DNA from: Gaoshiqia hydrogeniformans
GTDB lineage: Bacteria > Bacteroidota > Bacteroidia > Bacteroidales > Prolixibacteraceae
Direction: 5' to 3'
Assembly (NCBI RefSeq): GCF_049347105.1
Contig: NZ_CP186334.1
Span: 1,736,001 to 1,800,000, forward strand
Length of the DNA: 64,000 bases
A program made the position numbers and the translations under genes. Positions 62,304-64,000 of this stretch are shown piece by piece. Below the pieces are notes generated by a model, which saw nothing but the letters and a program-made list of their open reading frames with translations, ran no database searches and was not told where the DNA came from. The first letter of the stretch is position 1. The number at the start of each line of letters is the position of its first letter.

Positions 62304-63758
62304 ATGCATCACTCGTTAAACGCTGTCCTTCTGTCTCTGTGCCTGATTTTATTCACTTCGGCAACTCCCGAAAAAAACTCCTTCTTTTCGGAAAAATACC
62401 GCCCCCAGTTTCATTTCACCCCCGAAGCCAACTGGATGAACGATCCAAACGGACTGATTTATTACGAGGGAGAATACCACCTGTTTTACCAGCACAACCC
62501 CTTTCAAAACGAATGGGGCTATATGAACTGGGGACACGCGGTAAGCACCGACCTCGTGAATTGGGAATACCTGCCGATTGCCATTAAAGCCGATGAAGAC
62601 TCGCGCGATAAGGAACGCTGCACTGCCTGGTCGGGATCGGCCATTGTCGATCATAAAAACCTGACCGGACTTCAGCAGGGTGATCAGCCGGCGATGCTGA
62701 TTTTTTACACCAGCTACCAGTGCGGTCAGCGTATGGCTTACAGCAACGACAAAGGCCGCAGCTGGACAAAATACGACAAAAATCCGGTTATCCCTTTCGA
62801 TGAACTGGATGATGCCCGCGACCCAAAAGTTTTTTGGCACGAAGCCTCGCAAAAGCATGTGATGGTCATCTGGCGCAAACCCGATGGCGAAGAACGCAAA
62901 CAGGGCATTTCGTTTTATACCTCCGAAAACCTGATTGACTGGGAATACCAAAGTCATTTGCCCGGGTTCTACGAATGCCCCGACCTGGTAGAACTCCCCG
63001 TGAACCGTCGGCCCGATGAAACCCGCTGGGTGATTTTCGATGGCGACGGATCGTATTATATCGGCCAGTTTGACGGCGGCGCCTTTACGCCCGAAACCAT
63101 TAAGCTAAAAAGCGATTACGGCGCCAATTACTATGCCACCCAAACCTGGAACAACATCCCGGACGAAGATGGCCGAACCATCCAGATTGCCTGGATGCGT
63201 GGCGGAAGCTATCCCGATATGCCGTTTAACGGCCAAATGAGTTTCCCCTGCGAACTGTCGTTGAAAACTTACCTCGACGGCATGTACCTGCTCCGGAAAC
63301 CGGTCAATGAAATCAGTAACCTGTACGGGAAACCGGTCGTCATCGAAAACAAAAACCTGATCCCGGGCCTCAACAAAAATCTGCTGAGCAAGGTGAAAGG
63401 CGATTGCTTTCACATCATCGGAACCTTCGACCTGAAGTCGGTCAACAGTTTTGGCTTTATGGTCCGCAACTCAAAAAATAATGCCGGGACGGAAATCCGT
63501 TACGACGCGACCAAAAACACACTGAGTTGCCTGGGTAAAACCGCGGTGTTGAAACCGGAAGACGGGAAAATCAAACTTGAGATCCTGCTCGACCGGACTT
63601 CCATTGAGCTGTTCGGAAACGACGGACGGGTGGTTATGTCAAGCTGCTTTACGCCTGAACCGGATGCCACAGAGATTGTTTTATACAATACCGGGGGAGA
63701 ATTGCTGGTTGACAAACTTGAAATCTATCCGCTAAAATCAATCTACCCCGTAAAATAA
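62304..63758 (+). CDS. GH32 levanase/fructan hydrolase
   Basis: 484 aa with a signal peptide (to about residue 20, TSA). GH32 propeller motifs: nucleophile D47 in NWMNDPNGL, D173 in ARDPKVFW, and acid/base E224 in YECPDL. A C-terminal beta-sandwich follows (about 345-480). It hydrolyses beta-fructosides such as levan, inulin or sucrose; the exact linkage cannot be read from sequence. It is secreted, probably periplasmic. No SusC/D or fructokinase gene is adjacent within the window. Confidence 0.93.
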   Translation: MHHSLNAVLLSLCLILFTSATPEKNSFFSEKYRPQFHFTPEANWMNDPNGLIYYEGEYHLFYQHNPFQNEWGYMNWGHAVSTDLVNWEYLPIAIKADEDSRDKERCTAWSGSAIVDHKNLTGLQQGDQPAMLIFYTSYQCGQRMAYSNDKGRSWTKYDKNPVIPFDELDDARDPKVFWHEASQKHVMVIWRKPDGEERKQGISFYTSENLIDWEYQSHLPGFYECPDLVELPVNRRPDETRWVIFDGDGSYYIGQFDGGAFTPETIKLKSDYGANYYATQTWNNIPDEDGRTIQIAWMRGGSYPDMPFNGQMSFPCELSLKTYLDGMYLLRKPVNEISNLYGKPVVIENKNLIPGLNKNLLSKVKGDCFHIIGTFDLKSVNSFGFMVRNSKNNAGTEIRYDATKNTLSCLGKTAVLKPEDGKIKLEILLDRTSIELFGNDGRVVMSSCFTPEPDATEIVLYNTGGELLVDKLEIYPLKSIYPVK

Positions 63759-63775
63759 TTGTTTTTTTCAAGACG

Positions 63776-63815
63776 AAAAGAGGAAGGCAATCAACAGGCT
63801 TTCCTCTTTTTTTTT
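63776..63815 (+). terminator. Terminator of GH32 gene
   Basis: 10-bp stem AAAAGAGGAA / TTCCTCTTTT around a 15-nt loop, followed by further T residues. Confidence 0.85.
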
Positions 63816-63859
63816 CGGGTAGAATACGCTACCTTCAGTTCAAATTAAAAAACACCGTT

Positions 63860-64000
63860 ATGGTTAAGAAGAAAAAAAAGAAAAACGACCTGAGCCGGTC
63901 ATTCAACAAGAAAAACCTAAAAAAAGCCATACTCACCGTTCTGTACGAAAACCCTCAAAAAACATATAACTACAAGCAGCTGGCTACCGAGCTGAACGTG
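63860..64000 (+). CDS. rnr: Probable ribonuclease R, N-terminal part (cut by window end)
   Basis: 47 codons to the window end. The start MVKKKKKKNDLSRSFNKKNL is a lysine-rich tail, followed by KKAILTVLYENPQKTYNYKQL, a winged-helix-like segment resembling the first domain of Bacteroidota RNase R. No catalytic part is visible, so the call rests on this short stretch only. Confidence 0.55.
   Translation, partial: MVKKKKKKNDLSRSFNKKNLKKAILTVLYENPQKTYNYKQLATELNV

Overview
The window looks like a chromosome segment of an anaerobic Bacteroidota species. I would guess Bacteroidales/Marinilabiliales, but the genus cannot be fixed from sequence alone. The evidence is SusC/SusD pairs with ECF sigma/FecR control, promoters of the TTTG-N20-TAnnTTTG type, a long type II-C Cas9, IS21 and REP-associated transposases, and few clear Shine-Dalgarno sites.

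Layout. 1-3400 is an accessory patch: an IS21 element (istA/istB), an internally deleted REP-associated transposase flanked by REP-like palindromes, and an AT-rich toxin-tail/immunity-like pair. 3950-6190 is a CsgG / small lipoprotein / DUF4810 / DUF799 envelope operon. 6330-10660 is a phosphate module: a PiT transporter divergent from phoR-phoB, with a Pho-box-like triple repeat between them. 10670-16070 holds housekeeping genes (PAP2-like membrane protein, rpoN, DUF5723 barrel, asnS). 16430-34410 is a glucuronoxylan utilisation locus: ECF sigma, FecR, SusC, SusD, GH67, a SASA-type esterase, an MFS symporter, GH10, GH43 and a large ATPase-TPR-LuxR regulator. 34750-37950 has an ECF sigma with no visible anti-sigma, an APC permease and a methyltransferase. 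38070-40480 is rbfA / methyltransferase / LolE-type permease. trpB2 and trpS diverge at 42 kb, with a probable attenuator in the trpB2 leader.

43.6-52.0 kb is a type II-C CRISPR-Cas locus: 19 intact 47-bp repeats plus one decayed repeat, then cas2, cas1, a REP-associated (HUH/Y1) transposase and cas9 on the minus strand, and a tracrRNA on the plus strand upstream of cas9. The transposase gene lies 1 nt from cas9 and 8 nt from cas1, so it looks like an operon member. The array begins at the trpS terminator with no room for a leader there. Each repeat carries TATCTTTA, the same 8-mer as the predicted tracrRNA -7 element, which suggests repeat-embedded promoters.

52.2-62.1 kb is mostly methionine synthesis. 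A consensus promoter and a SAM-I riboswitch precede a DUF39 / NIL-ferredoxin / UPF0280 / metH operon. This is the gene set tied to direct sulfide-to-homocysteine assimilation in anaerobes, next to the methionine synthase that uses the product. metF lies beyond an AAA/DUF4143 ATPase. The window closes with a GH32 fructanase and the start of a probable RNase R gene.
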